DNA from: Nanobdellota archaeon
GTDB taxonomy: Archaea > Nanobdellota > Nanobdellia > Pacearchaeales > GW2011-AR1
DNA length: 12,839 bases
Direction: 5' to 3'
Assembly: GCA_018817905.1 (NCBI GenBank)
Contig: JAHISS010000054.1
Location: 1-12,839, forward strand
Below the pieces are notes generated by a model. The model had not been told where the DNA came from. It was given only the letters and a program-made list of their open reading frames with translations, and did no database searches. Each line of letters starts with the position of its first letter. The stretch's first letter is position 1. Shown piece by piece: positions 5,991 to 12,839 of this stretch. The position numbers and the translations under genes are program-made.

Positions 5991-6311
5991 ATGGCCGGTA
6001 AAGTTACAGAGTTGGATGTGAAGAATTTTGACAAATTTGTTAGGGAAGACAAGGTTGTTGTTGACTTTTATGCAGAATGGTGCGGGCCGTGCAAGATGAT
6101 GGCACCTGTGCTTGAGGAAACTGCTGGAGAACTGAGGGGCAAAGCAAAGTTCGGCAAGGTTGATGTTGACGAGAATTCTGAACTTGCGCAAAGATTTCAA
6201 GTTATGTCCATCCCGACATTGATTTTTTTTAGAGATGGGAAACAAGTTGACCAAATCACTGGGCTTTTGAACAAAGAAGAGCTTGTTAAGAAAGTTGGGG
6301 AGATTAAGTAA
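5991..6311 (+). CDS. trxA: Thioredoxin
   Basis: The 106-residue protein is one complete thioredoxin fold, of the usual length. It has the active site WCGPC (Trp30, Cys31, Cys34), the buried Asp25 before it, and the cis-proline loop MSIPT with Pro75. It reduces disulfides in the cytoplasm and is the obvious candidate to recharge the C-terminal cysteines of NrdJ, encoded 1.3 kb upstream, although the two genes are not in one operon. No signal peptide is present. The reductase partner is not in the window. Confidence 0.95.
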   Translation: MAGKVTELDVKNFDKFVREDKVVVDFYAEWCGPCKMMAPVLEETAGELRGKAKFGKVDVDENSELAQRFQVMSIPTLIFFRDGKQVDQITGLLNKEELVKKVGEIK

Positions 6312-6470
6312 ATCGTAATTAATTTGTTTGTTACAACTTAGAAATAGCAAGATTAGTTACCACTACCCTTTTCCTCCAAAATATTTTTTAAATAATCATC
6401 ATCATGTTAATCTTGTTGTGGAGCATTGCTTATTGTCTGTAAATTGGAGCATGTGATGGCATTACATAAT
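6312..6470. other. Non-coding spacer between thioredoxin and tRNA-Lys
   Basis: No credible gene is seen. A T-rich, TATA-like tract (TTTTTTAAATAA near 6385-6396) stands before an ATG at 6404 whose frame has only 12 codons. GGAGCAT occurs twice (near 6420 and 6446). I assign no function. Confidence 0.4.
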
Positions 6471-6478
6471 TTTATATA
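6471..6478 (+). promoter_or_regulatory. TATA box of tRNA-Lys
   Basis: TTTATATA is centred about 28 bases before the tRNA 5' end. Confidence 0.55.
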
Positions 6479-6502
6479 GCGAATTTTTCTCATTTTAGTA
6501 AT

Positions 6503-6577
6503 GGCTCCGTAGCTCAGCCTGGTTAGAGCACTGGCCTTTTAAGCCAGGTGTCGCGGGTTCAAATCCCGTCGGGGCCA
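6503..6577 (+). tRNA. trnK: tRNA-Lys (anticodon UUU)
   Basis: A full cloverleaf is visible. The acceptor arm is GGCTCCG (6503-6509) with CGGGGCC (6570-6576) and one G-U. The D-arm is GCTC/GAGC (6512-6515, 6526-6529). The anticodon arm is CTGGC/GCCAG (6531-6535, 6543-6547) with loop CTTTTAA and anticodon TTT at 6538-6540. The T-arm is GCGGG/CCCGT with TTCAAAT (6553-6569). The discriminator base is A6577. The last two acceptor bases and the discriminator happen to read CCA; this is not an encoded tail, since those bases pair in the stem. No intron is present. The tRNA reads AAA and AAG lysine codons. Confidence 0.97.
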
Positions 6578-6582
6578 TTTTT
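6578..6582 (+). terminator. T-run after tRNA-Lys
   Basis: Five T residues directly follow the tRNA 3' end, a common archaeal stop signal for tRNA transcripts. Confidence 0.35.
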
Positions 6583-6614
6583 GGCATTTCCACGGAAATT
6601 CTCTCATCAGAAAA

Positions 6615-6624
6615 GTTTAAAAAC
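6615..6624 (+). promoter_or_regulatory. Candidate promoter of the rpo operon
   Basis: GTTTAAAAAC preceded by GAAAA looks like a TFB element plus TATA box. It would give a leader of about 40 bases before rpoH. A second AT-rich box, TTAATTAAAT at 6661-6670, sits 22 bases before the ATG and could drive a leaderless message, but lacks a purine-rich element upstream. Both may be used. Confidence 0.45.
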
Positions 6625-6686
6625 CACCTTTCACAAATTTCCTTTATCATTGCGCAGTCGTTAATTAAATATTCATCGTCAAATCC

Positions 6687-6896
6687 ATGCACAAATTACA
6701 ACCCAAACATGTAAAGTTGAAACCAGAAGAGATAAAAAAATTGCTTGATAAGTACAACATCTCTTTGTCCCAACTACCAAAAATACGAGTTGACGATCCT
6801 GCTTTGCCAGAAGGTTGTGTTCCTGGAGATGTTTTCAAGATAGAAAGAAAGGAAGATGATAGAATTTGTGTTTATCACAGGGTTGTAGTTTTATAA
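6687..6896 (+). CDS. rpoH: DNA-directed RNA polymerase subunit H (Rpo5)
   Basis: The 69-residue subunit is the archaeal counterpart of the C-terminal domain of eukaryotic Rpb5 and sits at the jaw of RNA polymerase. Visible family features are PKH at 6-8, EEIKKLLDKYNI, SQLPKI with the following DDPAL, and PGDVFKIER near 47-55, ending in VYHRVVVL. Length is typical of 70-80. It opens the rpo run, and its stop overlaps the rpoB start by one base (TAATG), so translation is probably coupled. Confidence 0.95.
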   Translation: MHKLQPKHVKLKPEEIKKLLDKYNISLSQLPKIRVDDPALPEGCVPGDVFKIERKEDDRICVYHRVVVL

Positions 6897-9800
6897 TGGA
6901 CAAAAAAAATATTTTAATTCAAAGGTATCTTGAACAGCATTCTTTAGTTGAGTCGAATATTCGGTCTTTCAATGATTTTATAGAGAACAGAGTTCAACAA
7001 ATTGTCGAGGAGCTTAATGAGACGCTGGTTGATCAAGATGTAGAAATACAATTTGGCAAGGTTCGAATTGGAAAGCCGAATATAATTGAAGCAGACGGGA
7101 GCCTTACGCCGATTACTCCGATTGCGGCGAAACTGCGAAAACTTACTTATGCGGCTCCAGTTTATGCGGAGCTAAGTGTTAAGTATGAGAACCAATCAGA
7201 AAGTTCTGAAGTTGAAGTCGGAAGAATTCCTATAATGATTCGAAGTTCAAAATGCAATACTTATGGCATGAGCAAAGATGAATTGACTGAGAATTACATG
7301 GACCGGCTTGACCCTGGCGGATATTTTATTATAAATGGAAATGAAAGAGTGATTGTTATGTCTGAGGACTTGGCGCCGAACCAACCGTTTATCGAAGAAG
7401 GACGACAGGGGCTTACATTAAGAGTTTTTTCAGAAAAAGGTTCTTACCGGATTCCCACTACAATTTCCGAGACAAATGAAGGAATTCTTGAGCTGACTTT
7501 TAGCAGACTGCGTAATATTCCGATTCTGGTTTTGTTGAAAACATTAGGCCTGGTTAAAGAAGCAGACATAGCGAGAAGTATTGGGATTGAAAATGATTGT
7601 TTGATTGTGAACCTTTATGAATTTGCAGAACTGCAGAGTGCTGAAGATGCGATGTTGTATCTTGCTGAAAAGACAGGAGTTCAGGGAACTAAAAAAGAAA
7701 TTTTAGACAGGATTAAACAAAGGATTGATTCTTTCCTCCTGCCAAACATTGGGACGACTAAAAATTGTCGAATGGATAAAGCAGTTAGTTTGTGCCGGCT
7801 TGTTAGATTGTATCTGCGAGCAAAAGACGATAAGGAAATAAGGACAGACAAAGACCACTATGCAAACAAGCGGGTGAAACTTTCCGGAAACTTAATGTCT
7901 GATTTGTTCAGGGTTAATTTGAAAATCCTTGTTCGAGATATACAATATTCTCTGCAGAAAGTTTCTAAGCGAAAGAAATTTTATTCCTTGAAAACAATTG
8001 CGAAGTCGACTTTGTTCACGCATCGAGTTGAAAGCGCGATTGCGACTGGGAGTTGGATTGGCGAGAGAAACGGCGTGACGCAAAACATGAACAAGACAAA
8101 TTATTTGAGAGTTTTGTCGCAGCTGCAAAAAGTCAGCAGCTTGCTCCCGGGAGACCAGGAAAATTTCAAGGCGAGAACTTTGCATCCAACTCACTACGGA
8201 AGATTTTGCCCTATAGAAACTCCAGAAGGAACGGAAGTTGGCTTGAGAAAAAATTTATCTTTGTTGGCAAAAATTTCTACAATAATTGAGTTTGATGAAA
8301 ATGTTATAATTAAAAAGTTTGAACCTCTTGGTTTGAATAGAGATGTTTCTGATGGGAAAAATGTTTTCATGAACGGGAAATTTCTCGGATGTGTCGAAGA
8401 TGGGGAATTGTTTGCAAAAAAATTCAGAGAGATGCGAAGGAAGAAAGAAGTCCCATTAGAAACTAGTGTAAGATATGACGATGTTTTCGAACAAGTTACT
8501 ATTTCTTCTGGCGTTGGCAGAGTTTTGAGACCGCTGATAATTGTGGAGAATGGCGCTTCTAAACTGAAGGACGAAGACCTCGTGCTGATTGAACAGGGGG
8601 AACTCAAATGGGCTGATTTAGTTGACAAGGGAGTTATTGAGTATATTGACGCTGCAGAGGAAGAGAACGCATATGTTGCGTTGAATCCTGAAGAAATAGA
8701 GGCAGAGCATACACATCTGGAAGTGCATCCTGTCGACGTTCTTGGTTTGATTACAAGTCTTGTTTCATTTGCAAATCACAACCCAGGTTCTAAACTATTG
8801 CGGGGAAGCAAGACGTTGACCCAAGGTTTGGGAATTTATGCTGCAAATTATCTTGTCAGAATTGATACAAATGTTTCTATTTTGCATTATCCTCAAAAAC
8901 CTCTTGTAAGGAGTTTTATTTATGACACGTTGGATATTTATCCTTCTGGACAAAACATTGTCGTGGCAATCATGCCGTTTGAAGGTTACAACATTGAAGA
9001 CGCTATTGTTCTGAACAGGGCAAGTGTGGACAGAGGGATGGGCCGAAGCACTTACTTCAGACCGTATTCTGCTACAGAGTTACAATATGCTGGAGGTTTG
9101 GCTGATGAAATCATAATCCCAGATAAAGATGTTTCAAGTTACAGAACAGAAAAAGTTTATCAATTCTTAGAAGATGATGGTATTGCTTATCCTGAAGCAG
9201 ACATGAATTCGGGAGATGTTGTTATTGGGAAGGTTACTCCTCCGAAATTTTTATCAGAGGCAAGAGACCTAAGCATACAAGCAAAAAAAGAAGCAAGTTT
9301 TGTGATAAAGCAAGGAGAACGGGGAACTATTGATGCTGCATTTATCAGCGTTAACAGCGAAGGAAATAAAATCGTTGACGTAAGAACGAGAGACTCGCGA
9401 TTGCCTGAAGTCGGAGACAAATTTTCTTCACCTCACGGACAGAAAGGAATTATTGGAATGATTGCAAATCCAGATGATGTTCCATTTACTGCGAGCGGAA
9501 TTAAACCTGACTTGATGTTCAACCCGCATGGAATTCCGAGCAGAATGACTGTCGGTTATTTGATAGAACTTTTAGCTAGCAAGACTGCTGCGATAACTGG
9601 AAAAATTATTGACGGGACGCCGTTTACAGGACAGAACGTTGGGGGGCTTGAAAGGCAGCTTGAAGAACTTGGATTTAGCTACGACGGAAAAGAAACAATG
9701 TACAACGGTGTGACTGGGAAAAAAATGGAAGCCAAAATCTATATTGGGAATATGTATTATCTTAAATTGGAAAGAATGGTAAAGAACCAAATCCATGCGC

Positions 9801-10147
9801 GCGCGTCTGGAAAAGTTACCCTGCTTACAAGACAACCGATTGAAGGGCGTGCTAAAGGTGGAGGTTTGAGGTTGGGAGAGATGGAACAGCAGGCATTGGC
9901 TGGGCATGGGGCTTCTTTGCTGTTGAAGGAAAGATATGACTCTGACAAAACTATTTCGTATGTCTGTAAGGATTGCGGCAACATGGGTTATGAAGATGCT
10001 ATACGAAACAAGGTAGTTTGTCCTATGTGCGGCAGCAGTGAGGTAGAACCGATTGAAATTTCCTATGCGTTTAAGCTGCTTGTCGATGAACTGCTCGGGC
10101 TTGGAATCCAAACTAAATTTGTTTTGAAAAATAAATATGAACAATAG
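6896..10147 (+). CDS. rpoB: DNA-directed RNA polymerase subunit B (Rpo2), unsplit
   Basis: The 1083-residue second-largest subunit forms one side of the active centre. It is one chain, unlike the B''/B' pair of many methanogens. Landmarks are GYFIINGNERVIV (142-154), GRFCPIETPEG (435-445), GYNIEDAIVLNRAS (697-710, Asp702), GDKFSSPHGQKG (840-851, Lys842 and Lys850), PHGIPSRMTVG (877-887, Arg883), GLRLGEMEQQALAGHGAS near 990-1007, and a zinc site with Cys1024, 1027, 1042 and 1045. The start at 6896 (MDKKN) is chosen over the upstream in-frame ATG at 6866 because it overlaps the rpoH stop and fits the family N-terminus. Odd points are the loss of the SPRN motif around 631-634 and TEV in place of PN(C/I) after TPEG (446-448). 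The gene reads straight through, with no frameshift. Confidence 0.97.
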   Translation: MDKKNILIQRYLEQHSLVESNIRSFNDFIENRVQQIVEELNETLVDQDVEIQFGKVRIGKPNIIEADGSLTPITPIAAKLRKLTYAAPVYAELSVKYENQSESSEVEVGRIPIMIRSSKCNTYGMSKDELTENYMDRLDPGGYFIINGNERVIVMSEDLAPNQPFIEEGRQGLTLRVFSEKGSYRIPTTISETNEGILELTFSRLRNIPILVLLKTLGLVKEADIARSIGIENDCLIVNLYEFAELQSAEDAMLYLAEKTGVQGTKKEILDRIKQRIDSFLLPNIGTTKNCRMDKAVSLCRLVRLYLRAKDDKEIRTDKDHYANKRVKLSGNLMSDLFRVNLKILVRDIQYSLQKVSKRKKFYSLKTIAKSTLFTHRVESAIATGSWIGERNGVTQNMNKTNYLRVLSQLQKVSSLLPGDQENFKARTLHPTHYGRFCPIETPEGTEVGLRKNLSLLAKISTIIEFDENVIIKKFEPLGLNRDVSDGKNVFMNGKFLGCVEDGELFAKKFREMRRKKEVPLETSVRYDDVFEQVTISSGVGRVLRPLIIVENGASKLKDEDLVLIEQGELKWADLVDKGVIEYIDAAEEENAYVALNPEEIEAEHTHLEVHPVDVLGLITSLVSFANHNPGSKLLRGSKTLTQGLGIYAANYLVRIDTNVSILHYPQKPLVRSFIYDTLDIYPSGQNIVVAIMPFEGYNIEDAIVLNRASVDRGMGRSTYFRPYSATELQYAGGLADEIIIPDKDVSSYRTEKVYQFLEDDGIAYPEADMNSGDVVIGKVTPPKFLSEARDLSIQAKKEASFVIKQGERGTIDAAFISVNSEGNKIVDVRTRDSRLPEVGDKFSSPHGQKGIIGMIANPDDVPFTASGIKPDLMFNPHGIPSRMTVGYLIELLASKTAAITGKIIDGTPFTGQNVGGLERQLEELGFSYDGKETMYNGVTGKKMEAKIYIGNMYYLKLERMVKNQIHARASGKVTLLTRQPIEGRAKGGGLRLGEMEQQALAGHGASLLLKERYDSDKTISYVCKDCGNMGYEDAIRNKVVCPMCGSSEVEPIEISYAFKLLVDELLGLGIQTKFVLKNKYEQ

Positions 10148-10235
10148 AATTGATAGAAATGAAGAATTGGAAAGACCAGGAAGAAGAATGGGTAATGGTA
10201 ATTTTTTAACCAGATGGGAGGAGATTAGTAAATGA
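10137..10235 (+). CDS. Possible 32-residue peptide gene between rpoB and the next gene
   Basis: An ATG at 10137, inside the end of rpoB in another frame, opens 32 codons ending in a TGA that overlaps the next ATG (ATGA, 10232-10235). The peptide is hydrophilic and charged (begins MNNRIDRNEELERPGRR), without Cys or membrane span. It fills the whole 84-base gap and gives the run the same overlapping junctions as its other genes. Against it: there is no Shine-Dalgarno before the ATG, it is short, and the gap may simply hold the ribosome site of the next gene. No family is recognised. Confidence 0.35.
   Translation: MNNRIDRNEELERPGRRMGNGNFLTRWEEISK
10216..10223 (+). promoter_or_regulatory. Shine-Dalgarno of the membrane protein gene in the rpo run
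   Basis: GGGAGGAG lies 8 bases before the ATG at 10232 and fixes that start. It is the clearest ribosome site in the rpo run. Confidence 0.6.
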
Positions 10236-10516
10236 AAAGAAAAGAAATACTTAACGCTTTGTTTTGGGTGTTTTTGATAATCTCAATTATCTTGATAGTT
10301 TGGAAAATTTTTGCAGACGGTGTGACAGAACTTAGTATTGTGATTGTTTTGTTTTTGACGTTGATGTTCAAGCTTTGGACGTTGAGTGATGAGACAAAAG
10401 AATTCAAATATGAGTTTAAAAGATTTAAGCACGAAGTAAAAACGTCATTTGCGAAAGTTAGAACAGATTTTAGTGAATTAAAAAGTAAACCTGAATCTGG
10501 GAGGAAGAAGAGATGA
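10232..10516 (+). CDS. Small membrane protein with charged C-terminal helix, inserted between rpoB and rpoA1
   Basis: The 94-residue protein has two membrane spans (about 9-27 and 32-50) and then a highly charged, probably cytoplasmic, helical tail (52-94) with spaced hydrophobics (FKYEFKRFKHEVKTSFAKV) that could form a coiled coil, ending GRKKR. It has a good Shine-Dalgarno, and its stop overlaps the rpoA1 start by 4 bases (ATGA), so it is co-transcribed and coupled with RNA polymerase genes. I recognise no family. In most archaea rpoB and rpoA1 are direct neighbours, so the insertion is unusual. Whether it touches RNA polymerase or the membrane-nucleoid contact is unknown; the basic tail would allow nucleic acid or acidic-protein binding. 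Confidence 0.8.
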   Translation: MKRKEILNALFWVFLIISIILIVWKIFADGVTELSIVIVLFLTLMFKLWTLSDETKEFKYEFKRFKHEVKTSFAKVRTDFSELKSKPESGRKKR

Positions 10517-12839
10517 ACAATAAACATACGAGAAAACAGGTAAGGTCTCTTAGTTTTGCCTTGCTTAGTGCGGAACAGATTAAGAAAATCAGCGCAGTTA
10601 AAATTGTGACGCCAGAGCTTTATGATATTGATGGATTTCCAGTTGACGGTGGGCTGATGGATTTGCGGCTTGGCGCGATTGACCCTGGCGTGCGATGCAG
10701 GACGTGCGGGAAGAGGGTGAAAGAATGTCCAGGGCATTCGGGAAGCATTGAACTTGCAAGACCTATTTTGCACATTAAGTATATTCCATTAATTGAATTG
10801 TGTTTAAGAAGTTTTTGTCCGCATTGCGGTAAGCTGACTTTGAGCGATGAAAAACAAAAAGGGCTGGCTCCTGCGCTAAGGGCGAAAAAAGCTCGCGACG
10901 CTAAAAAATGTCAGCATTGTAATGAAACGATTGAAAGAGTAAAACTGGAAAAACCGACAAGCTTTTTTATTGACCGGAAAAGATTGAACCCAATTGAAAT
11001 AAGAGAACGGCTTGTCAATATCCCTGATGGGGAGCTAAAGAAAATTGGGATAAATACAATTACAGCCAGGCCAGAAAGGGCGGTTATCTCTTTGCTGTTG
11101 GCGCCGTCAGTTACTGTCAGGCCGTCGATTACTTTGGACAGCGGGGAAAGAAGCGAGGACGACTTGACTCACAAACTGAGCGATATTATTCGGGCTAACC
11201 AAAGATTGTGGGAAAATCTAAATGCCGGAGCGCCAGAAGTTATTATCGAGGATTTGTGGGACTTGCTGCAATATCACGTTACAACATTTTTTGATAACAA
11301 TGTCTCAAGGATTCCTCCAGCCAGGCATCGTTCTGGACAACCATTGAAAACAATCACCGAAAGGATTAAAGGAAAAGAGGGAAGGATAAGACACAACCTT
11401 GCTGGGAAAAGAGTTAATTACAGTGCAAGAACTGTCGTGAGTCCAGATCCTTATCTACAAATTAACGAGCTTGGTGTGCCTCAGCAAATTGCTGAGATTA
11501 TTACAGTTGCAGAGTCTGTAACAACTACAAATCTTGAACAAATGAAAGAGCTTGTGAAGCAAGGAACAGCTTATCCTGGAGCGAACAACATTGTCCGACC
11601 TGACGGAAGAAGAAAAAGAATTACAGAGGATTTGAAGGAAGAAATTATGGCAGAGATTCAGCCAGGTTATAAAATAGAAAGGCATCTGAGAGACGGCGAC
11701 ATAATTTTGCACAACCGGCATCCGACTTTGCACAAACAGGGACTGATGGCTCATTATGCTAAAGTTCTTCCAGGAAGAACATTTAGATTGCATCCGGCGG
11801 CAGCTGCACCTTACAACGCAGATTACGACGGTGACGAAACAAACCTCCATAGCCCGCAAAATGAAGAAGCATTGTCTGAAGCAAAAATGCTTTTAGATGT
11901 AAATAAAAATATAATTTCTTCAAAGAACAACACAAATCTTGTTGGGACAGTTGCAGATGCTGTTACTGGTGCGCACCTTCTTGCAAAAGATACGCTTAAG
12001 AAAAGTGAGGCAGACCAATTATTATTTTCTGCAAATATTTTGAATAATGTAAAGAAAAAAGAAATTTCAGGAAGAGAGGTTTTCTCGCAGCTTATTCCAA
12101 AGGGTTCAAGTATTAACGTTCCTTCGGTGATAAACGGGAGCAATACATTTGGAGCTGAAGATGGGGAAATGGTTAAAGTGCTTGACAGGGAATTTGGACG
12201 TGAAGTTGCAGTTGATGCGATAAATCGCGCATTTCTTTTAGGAACTGTATACCTTACGCGAAAGGGCTATACTTTATCATTGCATGACTTGGATGTTCCT
12301 GAAAAAGTTAAAGAAATAACAAAAGAAATTCTTGCAAAAGCAGAAAAGAAAACATCTGAGATTGTTGAAGATTATGCGCTTGGTAAAATTGAGGCGATGC
12401 CTGGGAAGACAAAAGAAGAAACTCGGGAGACAAAAATAATGAAGATTTTGAATAATGTTAGGACAGATATCAACGAAGTTGTTAAGACACACCTCCCAGA
12501 TGAGGCGAATTTTAGCAGAATGATTAAATCTGGAAGCTGCGGAAGCGTGTCGAATATTACTCAGATGTGCGCTTGTGTTGGGCAGCAGACATTGTGGAAC
12601 CAAAGAATTAGTTTTGGTTATACTGGCAGAACGCTTTCTTTCTTTAAGAGAGGAAATCTTGGACCTGAAGCAAGAGGATTTATCAAGTCATCGTTTTTGA
12701 AAGGGCTGAAGCCGACAGAGTTTTTCTTTGGTGCGATAACTGGAAGAGACGCAATAATGGATACTGCTTTGAGAACGCCGAAGTCGGGTTATCTTTATAG
12801 AAGATTGGTTTCTGCCTTGCAGGATTTGAAAGTTGAATA
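10513..12839 (+). CDS. rpoA1: DNA-directed RNA polymerase subunit A' (Rpo1N), cut by right edge
   Basis: 775 codons of the largest subunit are present and the frame runs open off the edge at LQDLKVE, just past the bridge helix. Seen in order: the clamp zinc site Cys62, Cys65, Cys72, His75; a second zinc site Cys102, 105, 133, 136; the switch/lid region with GKEGRIRHNLAGKRVNYSARTV (SARTV at 304-308); NRHPTLH; the catalytic magnesium loop NADYDGDETN (435-444) with Asp437, 439 and 441 kept; SGSCGSVSN (673-681); GYTGRTLSFFKRG; and the bridge helix from about 736 (FFFGAITGRDAIMDTALRT). Loop residues usually Phe and Met are Tyr438 and Thr443. The start at 10513 overlaps the preceding gene by 4 bases. 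The protein probably ends with the archaeal A'/A'' split, but that end is not in view. Confidence 0.97.
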   Translation, partial: MNNKHTRKQVRSLSFALLSAEQIKKISAVKIVTPELYDIDGFPVDGGLMDLRLGAIDPGVRCRTCGKRVKECPGHSGSIELARPILHIKYIPLIELCLRSFCPHCGKLTLSDEKQKGLAPALRAKKARDAKKCQHCNETIERVKLEKPTSFFIDRKRLNPIEIRERLVNIPDGELKKIGINTITARPERAVISLLLAPSVTVRPSITLDSGERSEDDLTHKLSDIIRANQRLWENLNAGAPEVIIEDLWDLLQYHVTTFFDNNVSRIPPARHRSGQPLKTITERIKGKEGRIRHNLAGKRVNYSARTVVSPDPYLQINELGVPQQIAEIITVAESVTTTNLEQMKELVKQGTAYPGANNIVRPDGRRKRITEDLKEEIMAEIQPGYKIERHLRDGDIILHNRHPTLHKQGLMAHYAKVLPGRTFRLHPAAAAPYNADYDGDETNLHSPQNEEALSEAKMLLDVNKNIISSKNNTNLVGTVADAVTGAHLLAKDTLKKSEADQLLFSANILNNVKKKEISGREVFSQLIPKGSSINVPSVINGSNTFGAEDGEMVKVLDREFGREVAVDAINRAFLLGTVYLTRKGYTLSLHDLDVPEKVKEITKEILAKAEKKTSEIVEDYALGKIEAMPGKTKEETRETKIMKILNNVRTDINEVVKTHLPDEANFSRMIKSGSCGSVSNITQMCACVGQQTLWNQRISFGYTGRTLSFFKRGNLGPEARGFIKSSFLKGLKPTEFFFGAITGRDAIMDTALRTPKSGYLYRRLVSALQDLKVE

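Noticed and set aside
6404..6442. 12-codon frame after a TATA-like tract, possible leader peptide
   Set aside because: The TATA tract is too close to the ATG for a transcript to include it, there is no ribosome site, and no operon gene follows except the tRNA.
6495..6692. Minus-strand 65-codon frame across the tRNA
   Set aside because: Its GFEPATPGLKGQCS stretch is the familiar false protein made by translating the antisense of a tRNA gene. The tRNA-Lys explains it.
9572..10144. Minus-strand 190-codon frame antisense to the end of rpoB
   Set aside because: It lies wholly opposite conserved RpoB motifs and its zinc site; it is a shadow.
10225..10773. Minus-strand 182-codon frame across the membrane protein and rpoA1 start
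   Set aside because: Both genes on the other strand are strongly supported by overlapping junctions and RpoA' zinc motifs; this frame has no family features.

Overview
The window is archaeal. It carries the RNA polymerase run rpoH-rpoB-rpoA1 with RpoB as one unsplit chain and RpoA' ending at the archaeal-type split-subunit arrangement as far as can be seen, an archaeal-style tRNA-Lys without an encoded CCA tail, and AT-rich TATA boxes about 22-28 bases upstream of many start codons, which points to leaderless transcripts. The compact layout, many tiny membrane proteins (including a DUF5652-like one) and a strongly diverged RNA polymerase core suggest a DPANN-type lineage (Woesearchaeota/Pacearchaeota/Nanoarchaeota-like). 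That placement is inference; no rRNA is present.

Layout. 1-71 (minus): the N-terminus of a probable insertion-sequence transposase running off the left edge. 187-804: two small membrane proteins facing each other, the second DUF5652-like. 805-1311: a long non-coding stretch with two copies of a structured repeat, a separate hairpin and a TATA box. 1312-4658: nrdR and nrdJ, overlapping by one base, encoding the NrdR repressor and an adenosylcobalamin-dependent ribonucleotide reductase. 4679-5333: two small unknown genes and a third, weaker copy of the repeat. 5310-6311: divergent pcm (protein repair methyltransferase) and thioredoxin. 6503-6577: tRNA-Lys(UUU). 6687-12839: rpoH, rpoB, a possible 32-codon ORF, a two-span membrane protein with a charged tail, and rpoA1, which is cut by the right edge at codon 775. 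Every junction in this last run overlaps.

How the genes work together. NrdR and NrdJ form one transcription unit for dNTP supply. NrdJ lacks an ATP-cone, while NrdR has one, so nucleotide sensing at this locus may act only through transcription. Thioredoxin is a plausible electron donor for NrdJ. The rpo run supplies the RNA polymerase catalytic core. Its active-centre motifs carry several unusual substitutions (NADYDGDET in RpoA', loss of the SPRN motif in RpoB, Cys in place of the basic residue of SG(A/S)(R/K)GS in RpoA'), and the insertion of a small membrane protein between rpoB and rpoA1 is the most unusual contextual feature.
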